The notes below the pieces were generated by a model. That model was not told the DNA's origin, searched no databases, and saw only the letters and a list, made by a program, of their open reading frames with translations. Shown here piece after piece: positions 1-12,835 of a DNA stretch of 64,000 nt (within the stretch, counting starts at the first letter, position 1; the number at the start of each line of letters is the position of its first letter). Both the position numbers and the translations under genes were made by a program. Source of the DNA: Galeopsis tetrahit (Eukaryota; Streptophyta; Magnoliopsida; Lamiales; Lamiaceae); contig OY776131.1 in NCBI GenBank assembly GCA_963675135.1, positions 41,028,232-41,092,231 of the forward strand, in the 5' to 3' direction.

Positions 1-1123
1 AACTTAATACTTTTATCCGTTTTTTTATATTAACATTCACCATTTTTATTTTTATTTGCAAGTTGATCAATAATTGAGTAAAGTAGACTTTAAGTAGATA
101 CTGGTGAAATCATCTTAAAATTCACTTGACCCACATGTTTAAAAGAAGTGTTGATTTAAAGGTCCATTAGACATGAGTTGCTTATTATTTATATTCCAAG
201 ATAACATAAGTTTTTATAATTATATGATGATTTTATTAAAGGCCTAAAGGTGAGATTATGTTTATGTGGGTTCAAGATATCATATCAGGGTATTGGGAAT
301 TTAGGACGCATGTATAATAGTATTAGTCGCATTAATTAATTATATTTTATTTAAGCCGAGTGATCATGTCGCCGAAAAAGATAAGTATAATAAAATATAT
401 GGAACTATTAGTATTATATCCTAATTATCATAATATTGATTATTTTGTAAAGGATCTTCATATAAGAAAACATATTCTATTCCATAAATTTTACCTAAAA
501 ATAATAATTTCATAGAATACCATAAATTTTACCAATCATAATATTAAAAATAACAATTTCATTTATGAGTTATTCTATCATATCAAATGCATGGGACTTT
601 TGCAACACGCATATACAATACCCTGTGTGATAAAGTGAGATCAGAAGGGTGTGCTTGTTTACCAATTTTTTTTTCTTTTTCTAAATTTTAATTTAAAATA
701 ATTCTCTCAATTTTCTATACTATTCACCCTTAATAATATAATATAATATAAATGTAAAATATTATTTAAAATATATTACTCTTAAATGTTATTATAATAC
801 AAATATTGAATTTTTTTTTTTAGAATTTCATCCATCCAATTTCATTAATCCTACTTTTTTTAGTTGTTCAATTTCATTATTCACATTCCATTTGGAATTA
901 TACTATTCACAAATCACAATATATTTTTATCCTCCGATCATCATTTATTTTTACTCAAATTACCATTCATTTTTTGATACAATTTATTTAAAAGTGGACC
1001 ACACAATAAACCATCATACCCACAATTTACCTGCTTTATACTAATCAATATTTATTAAAGAGTCGCACTTTTTTTTTTGGGGGGGGGAGGGATTATATAG
1101 TCGCACTTGTGTACACACAATTA
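1..1123. other. AT-rich intergenic DNA
   Basis: No open frame, RNA gene or complete transposon is visible. The stretch is dominated by A/T runs. A short mixed T and G homopolymer sits near 1069-1090. Confidence 0.6.
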
Positions 1124-1560
1124 AACTACAAGAAATTGGTGTGTTTTCGACGGATATATACCAACATATTAAATTTAATCGTAAATAGTCACTTTACCGA
1201 CCAACTAGCGGTCGAAAAAATGCACAAATAACTTTAGGCTCTATATGCTAAAATTCGTCGCGAAAACTTAAAATGCAGCCGATAAAATTTATGAACAGGA
1301 AGTATGAGTTCTTGCTAAAATTTTCGACCAACTTCTGATCGAAAATTAATCACCAATTTTTCAAGCAGAAAATTAATATAATAATATTTTTTTAAATACA
1401 TTACCAACTAATAACTAGTCGGTAATATTCTCCGAAAAAGAATATATATTTTTCAAAATCCTATACCGATCAATAACTTGTTGGTGATAACCTTCTAAAA
1501 AAATGGTTCCATTAGTGGAATATTAGCTACAGAAAAATCGTCGGTAAAAGTATTTTTTAG
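1124..1560. mobile_element. CACTA-like transposon end (remnant)
   Basis: The stretch opens with ACTACAAGAAATT, very close to the CACTACAAGAAA start of plant CACTA (En/Spm) elements. It then carries many short motifs of the type TCGACC, GTCGGTA and CCGATC in both orientations. Such subterminal repeats are typical of CACTA ends, where the transposase binds. No transposase frame or opposite end was found, so this is a fragment. It lies just left of the copia insertion. Confidence 0.5.
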
Positions 1561-1649
1561 GATTCAGACTTGCAGCTCGAGTAGTTTCATTATACTCAAA
1601 AAAATTCAAAATTCGCGCCCTTAGGGTAGAAATACCTTAACATCATTTG

Positions 1650-1837
1650 TATTAGATATAACATTCACGCCACGTCATCTTAGACTAGTTCAGGATAGAC
1701 TTGTTGATAACCATTGTGTATTTGAATATTTGAATATCTCATCTGTATCGTTTCCATTATATTCGGCTGTATACGCATATTATAAATATCAAATCTTCCA
1801 GTCACCAATTCAAGGTGTAAGTATTTCTCTTATCACA
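1650..1837 (+). repeat. 5' LTR of the copia element
   Basis: 188 bp, with two substitutions relative to the 3' LTR at 6045-6232. It begins directly after the ATTTG target duplication and ends at CACA, immediately before the primer-binding site. TATA-like AT-rich stretches occur near 1775-1790. Confidence 0.93.
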
Positions 1838-1848
1838 TGGTATCAGCC
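1838..1848 (+). other. Primer-binding site
   Basis: TGGTATCAGCC starts at the first base after the 5' LTR. It matches the TGGTATCAG core complementary to the 3' end of plant initiator methionine tRNA, the usual primer for copia minus-strand synthesis. Confidence 0.85.
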
Positions 1849-1909
1849 AAATCACCATAAACCCTATTCTCCTCCTTCATCCCGCCTCTCTGCTTTTTCA
1901 TCTCTACAA

Positions 1910-4900
1910 ATGGCCGCCTCAGATTCTGTTCCTTTGGCCACTCTCATCCACATGGTCACCATTAAATTATCGTCGACCAATTACCTTCTGTGGAGGAATC
2001 AAGTAATTCCCATGTTACGCTGCGACAACCTTCTCTCTTTTGTCGACGGCACTGCTGTCGAGCCTCCCCTCACTTCGACAGATGAAAATGATAATGAAAT
2101 CCCTAATCCAGATCATACCTCATGGTGCACAAAGAATCACCGAGTGCTCAGCCTTCTACTCTCGTCACTCACCGAGGAATCGATGTCCGAGGTGGTTAAC
2201 CTCGATTCAGCCCGCGAGGTTTGGCTTGCTTTGGAGGCAGCTTTTAGTCACTCATCCGCTTCTCGAGCTCATCAACTCCGTGATGAGCTTCAGTTTCTCA
2301 AACGCGGATCATCTACTGTTGCTGGTTATAGCAGAAAATTCAAATTATTATGTGATCAACTTGCCGCTATTGGACGACCTATCGACGACGCTGATAAATG
2401 TCATTGGTTCATGCGTGGCCTCGGCCCTCAATTTCGTGGTTTCACAGATGTCCGCATGGCCTTAACTCCGGCTCCTTCCTTCTGTGACCTTATTCATCAA
2501 GCCAGAAACTATGAATTATATGATAAGGCTATGGAAACACAAGCTTCAAACACTGCACCTGCTGCATTTTATGCTAATAATCGCTCTTCCGGCTCATCAG
2601 GTGGCCGAGGGTCCTCTCATAGCAAATATTCTGGTGGTCGTTCTGGGGGGTTCTCTCGCTCAGGTAATGGTCGTTCTGGTGGTACTGGCAAAAAGCCATA
2701 CGTTCACAAGTGTCAGATTTGTCGTGAGCCTGGACATTATGCCAACAATTGCTCCCAACGTTTCAATCGCGCCACCAACTCGCCCGCTGCCAATATTGCC
2801 CAAGCCTTTCAGGCGCAATGCAAGGTTGCATCATCTACGCAACCCGATTGGTATGTCGACACCGGCGCCTCTGCCCACATGACAAATGATGTTTCCACTC
2901 TTGACACTTTTGAATCCTACACGAGTAATAATAATGTCATCGTAGGTAACGGTGATGCTTTATCCATTTCTCATTTGGGTTCTTCTCATGTTACTGATAA
3001 TTTATCACTTTCTGATGTTTTGGTAGTACCACATATCACCAAAAACTTACTCTCTATAAGCAAATTGACTTCGGACTTGCCGGTTATTGTTACGTTCACG
3101 GATCAAAATTTTGAAATTCAGAACCGGTCGACAAAACAAATCCTGGCACGCGCCAAATGTAGAGATGGTTTGTATATCTTAGAGCATGGAAACTCGGCTT
3201 TAGTGGCTGCCCTCCGATCCGAGACATTGAAGGCCTCTTTCGAGTTGTGGCATTCTCGTTTGGGTCATGCACCCTTTTCTATTATTCGGTTGCTAAGTAA
3301 TTTGGGTTATTTAGGTGTTACGTCTTTGTTACCTACACCTTCCATTTGTTCATCTTGCCAATTGGCCAAGAGTAGGCGATTGCCATTTGATTTTAATGAG
3401 AAACGTTCATCAAATGTACTAGATTTAATTCATTGCGATTTATGGGGTCCTGCGCCTATTTCATATGTCGATGGTTTCCGTTATTATGCCGTATTTGTCG
3501 ATGATCACTCTCGTTTTACATGGCTATATCCAATGGTTGCTAAATCTGAATTTTTTAATGTCTTACTGAAGTTCACTTCGCTAGTTTGCAATCAGTTCTC
3601 TTCCACAATTAAAGTGTTCCAAAGCGATGGCGGTACCGAATTCACAAATGGGCGTGTTCGTGAATTCTTCAATTCTCGTGGTATATTGCATCGCCTTTCA
3701 TGCCCCTATACACCGCAACAAAATGGAAGAGCCGAACGGAAACACAGGCACATCACGGAAACAGGCCTTTCCCTATTATTTCATGCTCATGCTCCGGCGG
3801 AATATTGGTTCGATGCATTTTCCACAGCAGTATACATTATAAATCGACTACCCTCTTCAGTTTTAAATAATCAGTCTCCTTATCAGATTTTGTTTGGAGG
3901 TATTCCAAATTTTGCAAATTTTAAGTCCTTCGGCTGCCGTGTTTTTCCATGCCTACGAGATTATGCAAAACACAAGTTGGCCCCTCGAAGCACACCATGC
4001 ATATTTCTGGGTTATAGTGGTATTCATAAGGGTTTTCGGTGTTTAGATCCTGTCTCCTCTCGAATCTATGTTACACGACATGCACAATTTGACGAGAGTA
4101 CTTTCCCTTTTAATGGTAAAACTTCCACTGTTGATTTTGAATTGGATTATTCCACTTTTTTTGAACCTGCCATAATATCTTCTTCAGCTACTTCAGTGGT
4201 GAACAATCCCACCATTCCAACAGCAGAATCTAGCCAACCTGCCATATGCTCTCTCTGCCCCACAGATCCTCAACTCCATGAGGTTCCACCTGTTATGCCC
4301 ATTCCAGTGCAAGCTCCTACCCAGCCTGTACCAGTGCACATCCCTGAACAAGTTACAGTAATCGAACCAGTTCACCCTGCACCATGTCGGGCTGTTTCTC
4401 GCCATCCAATGCAAACCCGAGCAAAATCGGGGGTTTTCAAGCCCCGTCATTTTGTTGATCTTGCAACCACTGCATTATTATCCGCACTCGCCGTTGCCTC
4501 TGAGCCGAGAGGATTTAAATCAGCAATTAAGCAGTCGCACTGGTACAATGCAATGCGTGAAGAAATGACAGCTCTTCATGAAAATAAAACCTGGGAGTTA
4601 GTTCCTCGCCCACCTGCTGCAAATATCGTTGGATCCAAATGGGTTTTCCGGACTAAATACAAATCCGATGGCTCTATTGAACGATACAAAGCTCGATTGG
4701 TTGCGCAAGGGTTCACACAAATACCGGGGTCTGATTTTTCACATACATTCAGCCCAGTTGTTCGAGCCACCACTGTTCGTGTAATCTTAACTTTGGCTAT
4801 CCAACGACAATGGTCGCTACGTCAATTAGATGTGAAAAATGCTTTTTTGAATGGTTATCTTGATAAACCAATTTTGATGGCACAACCTCCAGGATTTATT

Positions 4901-6078
4901 GATCCTAAGTTTCCTGATCACGTATGTCAACTAAAGAAGGCATTATATGGGCTGCGTCAAGCCCCTCGAGCCTGGTTTACCCGATTCAGCGATTTCCTTC
5001 TCAGTTTGGGTTTCTCATGCAGCAAAGCAGATACATCGCTTTTTTACTTGCATGGCAGTGGTTTTACCATTTTTTTACTCTTATATGTTGATGACATTAT
5101 TGTTACGGGTAGTGATCCATCGGCTCTTCAACGACTCATCACTCGTATTAATGATGAATTTGCTGTAAAGGATCTCGGTTGTCTAAGTTATTTTCTAGGC
5201 CTCGAAATATCACATACACCATCTGGCCTATTTTTGGGGCAAGCCAAGTATGCCCATGATATCCTCACTAAGGCCTCTATGCTTGATTCCAAGCCAGTTG
5301 CCACCCCCTTGCCACCAGGAACCTCACTCGTTAGTCATGGCGACCCCTTTGTCAACCCGACATTATACAGATCCTTGGTGGGTGCTCTACAATATCTCAC
5401 AATTACTCGCCCGAATTTATCGTATGCTGTGAATCACGTGAGCCAATTTCTTCATTCTCCTATGAACGATCACTACATGGCCGTTAACGTATTCTCAGAT
5501 ATGTCAAAGGTACATTGCACTACGGCCTTACATTTACACGTTCGCCCACGTACGATATTCTTGGTTACTCAGATGTCGATTGGGCTCGATGTGTTGAGAC
5601 ACGTCGCTCAAATTATGGTTATTCAATTTTCTTGACTGGAAATTTGGTTTCATGGAGTGCGAAAAAGCAACCCACTGTTGCTCGTTCAAGTTGTGAGTCC
5701 GAATATCGAGCCCTTGCAAACACAGCCCAAGAGTTAGTATGGTTAACTCACCTACTCAAGGAGGTTCGTGCCCTTCCGACGTCCTGTCCGCTACTTCTCT
5801 GCGATAATACCAGCGCTTTGTTTTTAAGCCAAAACCCGGTTGCTCATAAGCGTGCAAAATATATCGATATTGATTGTCACTTCATTCGAGACCTCGTTTC
5901 TTCAGGCCGCGTAGCAACCAAACATGTGCCATCGAATCTTCAAATAGCCGATATCTTCACAAAGAGTCTACCTCGTCCTGCTTTCGAATTACTACGGTCC
6001 AAGCTTTGCGTCGGACCACATCCCACGTCAAGCTTGAGGGGGGATATTAGATATAACATTCACGCCACGTCATCTTAG
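1910..6078 (+). pseudogene. copia gag-pol polyprotein, broken by one frameshift
   Basis: This frame encodes the retrotransposon polyprotein. The ATG at 1910 (MAASDS) is preferred over an upstream ATG that lies inside the LTR. From the N-terminus it shows a copia gag domain, a CCHC zinc knuckle (CQICREPGHYANNC, about residues 268-281), and an aspartic protease with VDTGAS near residue 316. Next come the integrase zinc-binding region and DDE core, and a reverse transcriptase with YVDD near 5083-5094. The frame breaks near 5486-5488, where one base is missing just before RNase H. RNase H then continues in another frame from about 5489 to 6044. The run-out to 6078 lies in the 3' LTR. Apart from this break the frame is open over about 4.1 kb. 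Confidence 0.93.
6036..6044 (+). other. Polypurine tract
   Basis: GAGGGGGGA abuts the 3' LTR and would prime plus-strand synthesis. Its end confirms that the LTR starts at TATTAG. Confidence 0.85.
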
Positions 6079-6232
6079 ACTAGTTCAGGATAGACTTGTT
6101 GATAACCATTGTGTATTTGAATATTTGAATATCTCATCTGTATCGTTTCCATTATATTCAGCTGTATACGCATATTATAAATATCAAATCTTCCAGTCAC
6201 CAATTCAAGGTGAAAGTATTTCTCTTATCACA
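6045..6232 (+). repeat. 3' LTR of the copia element
   Basis: 188 bp and 98.9% identical to the 5' LTR. It is followed directly by the second ATTTG target copy. Confidence 0.93.
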
Positions 6233-6456
6233 ATTTGTGTGAGTGATATGAATTGTTGCATAGTAAAAAGTGACATTATTATTAAAAATCTGCAGCTGAG
6301 TTACTGGTGAGTCCATATTTCAGAAAAAATATTCTAAAAAGTAAAAAAATTCAATTTTTTTTAAAAAAAAAAATCAACCAAAATATAGAGGGAAAATCAG
6401 TTACCTAGTACATGTATAATTTACCACAAATCAAAATAAATAAATAAACACCACAT

Positions 6457-6926
6457 TAGACATGTTCAAACGGTTAAAACCGTCGATTACGGTTTGATCA
6501 TTTTACAAACCGAAACCGAACTGTAACCGGACTGGTTACGATTTTGAATCGCCGATTTGGGCGGTTTGATATTTTTTTTAAAAAAATTATCGATCGTTTT
6601 TTGTTTGTTTTCCCTATTTTTAAGAAAATAAACTACTACATAAGAGATGAGAGAGTTTGTTGTGAAAAATTGAGTTGAAATTGAGGTATTTATAAAATAA
6701 TATTAAAAAAAAAAAAAAAAGGGGGGGCAAAACCGCCTATTTGGCCGGTTTAACCACAAACTGCGCCGATTTCGATTTTTTTAATTTCCGTAATCGAAAC
6801 TGCACCTTAATTTTAAGGTTACAGTTTGATTCTCAAACCGAAACTGACGTTTCGGTGAGCCGTCGATTAGAAACTAGCCAGTTTAGCCGATTCGTCTGAT
6901 TACAGTTTCGATTTTGCACATGTCTA
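6457..6926. mobile_element. Non-autonomous hAT element
   Basis: 470 bp with imperfect terminal inverted repeats: TAGACATGTTCAAA at the left and, read inward, TAGACATGTGCAAA at the right. The flanking 8-bp duplications CACCACAT (6449-6456) and CACCGCAT (6927-6934) match at 7 of 8 positions. Eight-base duplications are typical of hAT. The subterminal DNA is rich in AACCG/CGGTT motifs in both orientations. There is no transposase frame. Related copies lie at 30483-31478 and 47933-48068. Confidence 0.85.
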
Positions 6927-6934
6927 CACCGCAT

Positions 6935-7777
<843 letters not shown>

Positions 7778-7830
7778 CTATAACATAGAGTCAATTTCCT
7801 GCTGCTGCGTAACCTGCAAACAAATCAACA

Positions 7831-9342
7831 ATGGTGAGCAACACTGAGAGGATTGCTACATTGGAAAATCAAATGAGTGAAATGAAGGATGAATTATCAA
7901 AGAAATTTGATGTTAAGTTTGATGTTATGGCTGAAGCATTCAAGCTGCAAATGGAGATGTTAACCAAGGAGGTCAAGAGTAACCGTGGAAAAGCTCCAAT
8001 GGTGGAAGGAGATACAAGGGAAGCTGCTACAATGGACAGATATGAAGGTGGTTTTCTAGGGACACCACCAGGAGCTAAGCTATCACCTGAAGTAATTCAT
8101 TTCACTAAAAACACTAAAATAAGGCCTCAAGGTAGAACTCTTAAGATTGATTTTGCTAAATTTAATGGGGATGATCCAAGAGCTTGGATCAGGAGATGTA
8201 AAAAGTATTTTATGTTTCACCCCATGAGTGATTATGAGAAGATTGTTCTCTCAGCTATGAACATGGAAGGATCAGCAGACTATTGGTATATTGATCAAAT
8301 AGAGGGAAGAGAGAATATGCTTTGGGAACAATTTGTGTTGTTGGTTGTAAATAAATTTGCTAATATGGATGATGATAATTTGATAGGCAAATTTAACAAG
8401 CTAACGCAGAAGGAATCAGTTAAGGAGTATATCAAAGAGTTTGAAATACTCAAAGCTTATATGGGTACTGTCCTTAAGCATCTCATAGAGGAATATTTGA
8501 TTCAAAGCTTCACAAGTGGGTTGAAGGAGGAGATTGGAAAACTTCTACACATCGTGAAACCAATGATGTTAGATGAAGCTATGCAGCTAGCAGTTAAACA
8601 AGAAGACTTGTTATTGGTGCAGAGTAAGAGTAACAAGCTTACTGTTAGGCCTAATTCCAATCATACTTGGAAGCCTAACACTGATCCTAAGGAAAAGAAC
8701 AATGGAGCTGAGAAGATACCAATTCAGAAAAGGTTAACTCCAGCTAAATTGGAGGCTAGGAGGAAGAAAAATGTATATTACAACTGTGATGAGATATATC
8801 ATGTGGGGCATAAGTGTAAAAGATTGTTTATAATATCTGTGGTTGTAGAGGATGAAGAGGAGGAGGAGTGTAAGGTACTGATTTTAAAAGAATTGGGGGA
8901 TACAGGGCAGGAGCCTATTGTATCTTTACATGCTTTGACAGGGCATAACAACCCAGATATTGTTATGATTAAGGGGAAGGTAGGGCCACATGTGATTATG
9001 GTGTTACTTGATTCTGGAAGTACCCATAGTTTCATTGACCCTCATACAGCAAAGAGATTGGGGTATGAGGTTGAAGAAGCTAGCTCACTTATTGTCACAG
9101 TGGCTGATGACAGTAAGGTGGAATGCAATACTAAATGTGCTCAAGTGGAGTGGATAATGGGTGAATGTAAGTTCATTGCACCTATGAGGGTACTCACTTT
9201 GGGAGGTTGTGACATGGTGATGGGAGTAGACTTGCTAAGTCAATTGGGGCCGGTTACTTTTTACTTTAAGAAATATAATGTGCAATTTGAGAGAGATGGG
9301 AGAGTGATCAGCTTGCAAGGGATCAGCATGAATTGCAAGTGA
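7831..9342 (+). CDS. Ty3-type gag-protease frame, intact 503 aa
   Basis: The ATG at 7831 follows a purine-rich leader. Residues 1-45 look like a coiled coil. A retrotransposon gag domain covers about residues 108-260 (FNGDDPRAWIRRC onward). Near residue 311 there is a degenerate zinc knuckle, YYNCDEIYHVGHKC, in which the first cysteine appears to be replaced by tyrosine. Residues about 365-475 form an aspartic protease with LLDSGSTHSFID near residue 393. The frame has no internal stops although the rest of the element is gone. It is most simply a recent truncated copy. Domestication is possible but unsupported by anything else here. Confidence 0.75.
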   Translation: MVSNTERIATLENQMSEMKDELSKKFDVKFDVMAEAFKLQMEMLTKEVKSNRGKAPMVEGDTREAATMDRYEGGFLGTPPGAKLSPEVIHFTKNTKIRPQGRTLKIDFAKFNGDDPRAWIRRCKKYFMFHPMSDYEKIVLSAMNMEGSADYWYIDQIEGRENMLWEQFVLLVVNKFANMDDDNLIGKFNKLTQKESVKEYIKEFEILKAYMGTVLKHLIEEYLIQSFTSGLKEEIGKLLHIVKPMMLDEAMQLAVKQEDLLLVQSKSNKLTVRPNSNHTWKPNTDPKEKNNGAEKIPIQKRLTPAKLEARRKKNVYYNCDEIYHVGHKCKRLFIISVVVEDEEEEECKVLILKELGDTGQEPIVSLHALTGHNNPDIVMIKGKVGPHVIMVLLDSGSTHSFIDPHTAKRLGYEVEEASSLIVTVADDSKVECNTKCAQVEWIMGECKFIAPMRVLTLGGCDMVMGVDLLSQLGPVTFYFKKYNVQFERDGRVISLQGISMNCK

Positions 9343-9566
9343 CTATGATCACTGGAAAGCAGCTTAACAAACTTATCAAAAAGAAGTCACGAGGAGATTT
9401 GTACTTTATGTGTTATGTTAAGGTGGATAAGGAGGTGGATAAATGCATAACAGCACCAGATTTGAAGATATTATTGGAAGAGCATCAAGATATCTTTCAA
9501 GTACCTACTACATTACCACTACAAAGATCACATGAACATCAAATCTACAAACATTTTCGATCTTGA
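7831..9566 (+). mobile_element. Truncated Ty3-type retrotransposon (gag, protease, start of pol)
   Basis: Gag and protease are followed by a short stretch that leads toward reverse transcriptase and then stops. After about 9320 the reading frame shifts. The second frame (to 9566) contains EEHQDIFQVP, typical of the spacer before Ty3 reverse transcriptase. Sequence then passes abruptly into AT-rich DNA, so RT, RNase H, integrase and the 3' LTR are absent. No LTR pair or target duplication was found. Confidence 0.8.
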
Positions 9567-9830
9567 TTGAAAAATCAGCTTTGGAAATTCGATAACAAGA
9601 AGGTAATTTGTGATTGCTTAAATATATGAGTTAGGTGATGAATCTCCGTCTTTTATGTGTGGTTTTTGAGCTATAAGTTAAAAATTATAATTATTTTAAT
9701 TCTAAAAAAAATGATTTTTTTATTTTTTATATTTCAAAATTTTGAATCCATTTATGTATGGTAATCACATCTTGAAGTAAAATAATCAATTATTTGTTAT
9801 AATCGTGCAATTATTGTTTATATAATATTA

Positions 9831-9899
9831 ATTTATTATATTTAAAGATATCATTGTATTTATCGTTTATTATATTTAAAGATATCATTGTATTTTTCG
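9831..9899. repeat. Tandem duplication, about 33-bp unit
   Basis: A unit containing TTTAAAGATATCATTGTATT is present twice, separated by a base or two. Confidence 0.8.
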
Positions 9900-10907
9900 T
9901 ACGTATGTACAATGTTAAAATTAAAAAGAAAAAAACTTGACGTGAACATTAAAGATTACACACAAATAATTTTATCATGTCTAAAAAATGTAATACACAC
10001 AAATATTGATTGTTTATTCAATTTAGAGTTTATTATTGATCTAAAGTTTGATTCGTGACATGAAAATAGGTTACCAGATGTCAAAATTATTTAAAGGGAT
10101 GTTTGTTTTGGGATGGAAAATTTGAATTTGGGATTTAAAAATCCCACAAATATTATACTTTAGAATTTTGATTTAGAAATACATATAAACCCTATAAAAG
10201 TCAATTCTATAAATATCTCCAAACTTTATAATAACTATAAAAATCTATATAAATTATATACTATAAAGTTAAATCACACCTTACTTAAATTCCAAAACAA
10301 ACACAAAATATATAAGTTATTAAAATTTCAAAATCTACTAAATTTTGAAATTCATATTTCAAAATTTCAAAACAAACATTCCCTACAAGCGTAGTGAAGT
10401 TTTTAGAAATTTATAATTTTATATATTTTTTATTAATAAAATTATTTTATAATGACCTTACTTATTAAATATATTTTCTTAATTTTAAAAATTAAAATTT
10501 TATTATTGCATATGTTATTAATATATTAAAAAATATTATAATATATAAAAATACAAAAATATAAATACAATAATATATAGATTCAAATTTTTTGAAATGT
10601 ATATATTATAAATATATTAGAATATAAAAAGTTTAACTCTTATCTCACGCAATCTAATAATGAAAAAATATAAAAATTAATATAATATTTAAAATTATTA
10701 TTTTAATAAATTCACCACGTAAAATGCGGGTATAGAGCTAGTACTTTAATAATTTAAATAGTAACAATCGTATTTTTAAAAAATAAAAAATACAATACTA
10801 TAAATTTATGTTTCATATTTTCAGAAGTTGCTTATTTTTTAATGATTTATTTAATTTTAATTACGAATATAAATTATAGAGTATAAGGAATAAATTTACA
10901 TTTTATA

Positions 10908-11009
10908 TTTTAAATTAGCTAGTCCCATAAATAAATTATTTTTTTATTATATATAGTATTTTTTAAATTAGCTAGTCCGATAAATAAATTATTTTTTTAT
11001 TATATATAA
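10908..11009. repeat. Tandem duplication, 53-bp period
   Basis: Two near-identical copies, each containing TTAAATTAGCTAGTCC followed by an AT-rich run. Confidence 0.85.
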
Positions 11010-11540
11010 CTAATTAAGGTAAATTTTGGCAAAAATGTGTGAGTTGAATTCTAGTCAACACGCATCAAATTTAATTGAAATATGTAAAGACAATTCAAGT
11101 ATTGTCTTACCACAATGTCAAAATATGTTAATATAAGGTTAAAATATATTGTAAGGACAATAAGTTACTTAGTTTTTTTAGCGAATTTAGGATAAAAAAA
11201 TATACAGTGTCCTTACACTAGCATATTTTTTATCTTTTAATAATATTATTAATATATTTTGGTTTTGTAGTAGTTAAATATATAAGTCAAAATTGGTATT
11301 ATTTTTAATTTTGTAACTTGCACTTTTTCAATTTTAATACTACAAATATCAATTTTTGAGAGAAAAATAAAATTATTTAACACTAGTAATTTTCACCTTT
11401 TAAAAACGTCCTAAAAATATAAAATGTAAATTTATGTCCCATAATTTTTTGACTTTATTAATTCGCGTCAAGTTTTTGCTGGAGAAACTAAAACCATGTT
11501 ATTTCACTCACACTTTTATCACGTACGCATAAAAATTATG

Positions 11541-11608
11541 GATAATCGACGAAAATTAGACTGTGACCGAGCTTGATAATCGACGGAAATTAGACCGTGA
11601 TCGAGCTT
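11541..11608. repeat. Tandem duplication, 2 x 34 bp
   Basis: Adjacent copies start GATAATCGACGAAAATTAGA and GATAATCGACGGAAATTAGA. They differ at only a few positions. Confidence 0.9.
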
Positions 11609-12380
11609 GACTTGTATAGCATGAAAAAACAATGACTATGTAGATTAAATAAAATAAAATTACAAGTCACTATTTAAAAAATTATGGGACATATATTAAT
11701 TTTTTTTTATCTTTTTTGGAGATTTAAAAAAAAAAGATTAAAGTTACGAGATCTAAATAATTTGTTTCTCCAATTTTAGTGCAAAGTTAAAGGACTAAAA
11801 TTGAACAAATGTAAAATTATAGGACTAAATTGATATTTTCAGGATTACAATTGAAAAGCTATAAAGTTACCGAACTAAAATTGAACCAGTCTTAAATTAT
11901 AGGACAAAAATTGATATTTTCTCCAAAAATAATCGAATACAACATTAAGAAACACAATCACACTCATTAAATTCAAATAAACTAAATCACACTAATACTT
12001 TTGTGAATTAGAATACTTTGACAAGTGTTTTCAGATACCTGATGATGTTAAAACTTAAAACAACAGGAAAAGGAACAACAAAGGAGCCTCACTTAATGCA
12101 GTAAGAAGCTCCGCGCCTCCGCCTCTTCCATTTCTCAGCCGCTGGTACGTGCGATTTCTCCGACTACTCGACCACGACGAAGCTGGCAGGCTACCTGAAA
12201 ATCAAACCACTACAAAAACTTGTTTTTGTAAGACCAATACTGGTGTATACTTACTTTTTTCACTCTCTTTTCACCATTTTTTGGGGCATACTAGAGCAAT
12301 TATTTTTACATTAGCATTTCTTTATTTGTTTCCTGTGCTGGCTGGCTTTCTCTGGTAACCAGAAACTGAATAAAGGTTGC

Positions 12381-12835
12381 CGGAGAAAGAGGCACAAAAG
12401 CTTATCAGAATAGATATTTTGGTGAATTTCAATAGGAAATGGAACAATAGAAATATAAATGAATAATATATATCCGTATTAGTACAACTTGTTATTCTGA
12501 TTTACAAACCAAATTACAGGACACCTCTATATATATTATATAAACACACAATCAGCACTGGATTTATTACAACTTGCATTAAAAACCTTATTTTCTGAAC
12601 ACTCTAAAGCCTCTCTGCATTCTTCTATCATACTCCAAGAAGCTTCCACACTGTAAATGGTCATTACTCATTATCAAGAAACAGGGCAAATCGACAATTT
12701 TCTAAACGATAAACGAAACTACTGAACTTGAGAATATGAACACGAACTAGCATGTGATACAAAAAAAATCTAACGCAATTTTCATAATCTACTTGATTTT
12801 GCATATATGAGTGAAAAAGCTGAAGACTTACACGA
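12381..12835 (-). other. 3' flank of the receptor kinase
   Basis: Downstream sequence of the minus-strand kinase frame, presumably including its 3' UTR. No other gene is seen. Confidence 0.4.

Larger units (their letters stand above)
1650..6232 (+). mobile_element. Ty1/copia LTR retrotransposon, nearly intact
   Basis: The element is complete: 188-bp LTRs, a primer-binding site, gag-pol and a polypurine tract. A perfect 5-bp target duplication, ATTTG, flanks it at 1645-1649 and 6233-6237. The two LTRs have the same length and differ at only two positions (1765/6160 and 1818/6213), which indicates recent insertion. The LTRs begin TATTAG and end CACA, so the termini are TA...CA rather than TG...CA. 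The target duplication and the polypurine tract both fix the boundary at this T. Domain order (gag, protease, integrase, RT, RNase H) is that of copia. A one-base frameshift makes this copy non-autonomous. Confidence 0.95.
9567..12380. other. AT-rich intergenic DNA with small local duplications
   Basis: No gene is visible. The stretch holds three short tandem duplications, at 9831-9899, 10908-11009 and 11541-11608. A small GC-richer island at 12100-12200 has no recognisable coding content. Confidence 0.6.

Noticed and set aside
1730..1909. Upstream ATG of the copia frame
   Set aside because: It lies inside the 5' LTR; the same codons recur in the 3' LTR at 6125. Gag starts at 1910.
12149..12358. 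69-aa frame near a GC-richer island
   Set aside because: It turns into a low-complexity hydrophobic run and has no family resemblance. It lies in the 3' flank of the kinase gene.
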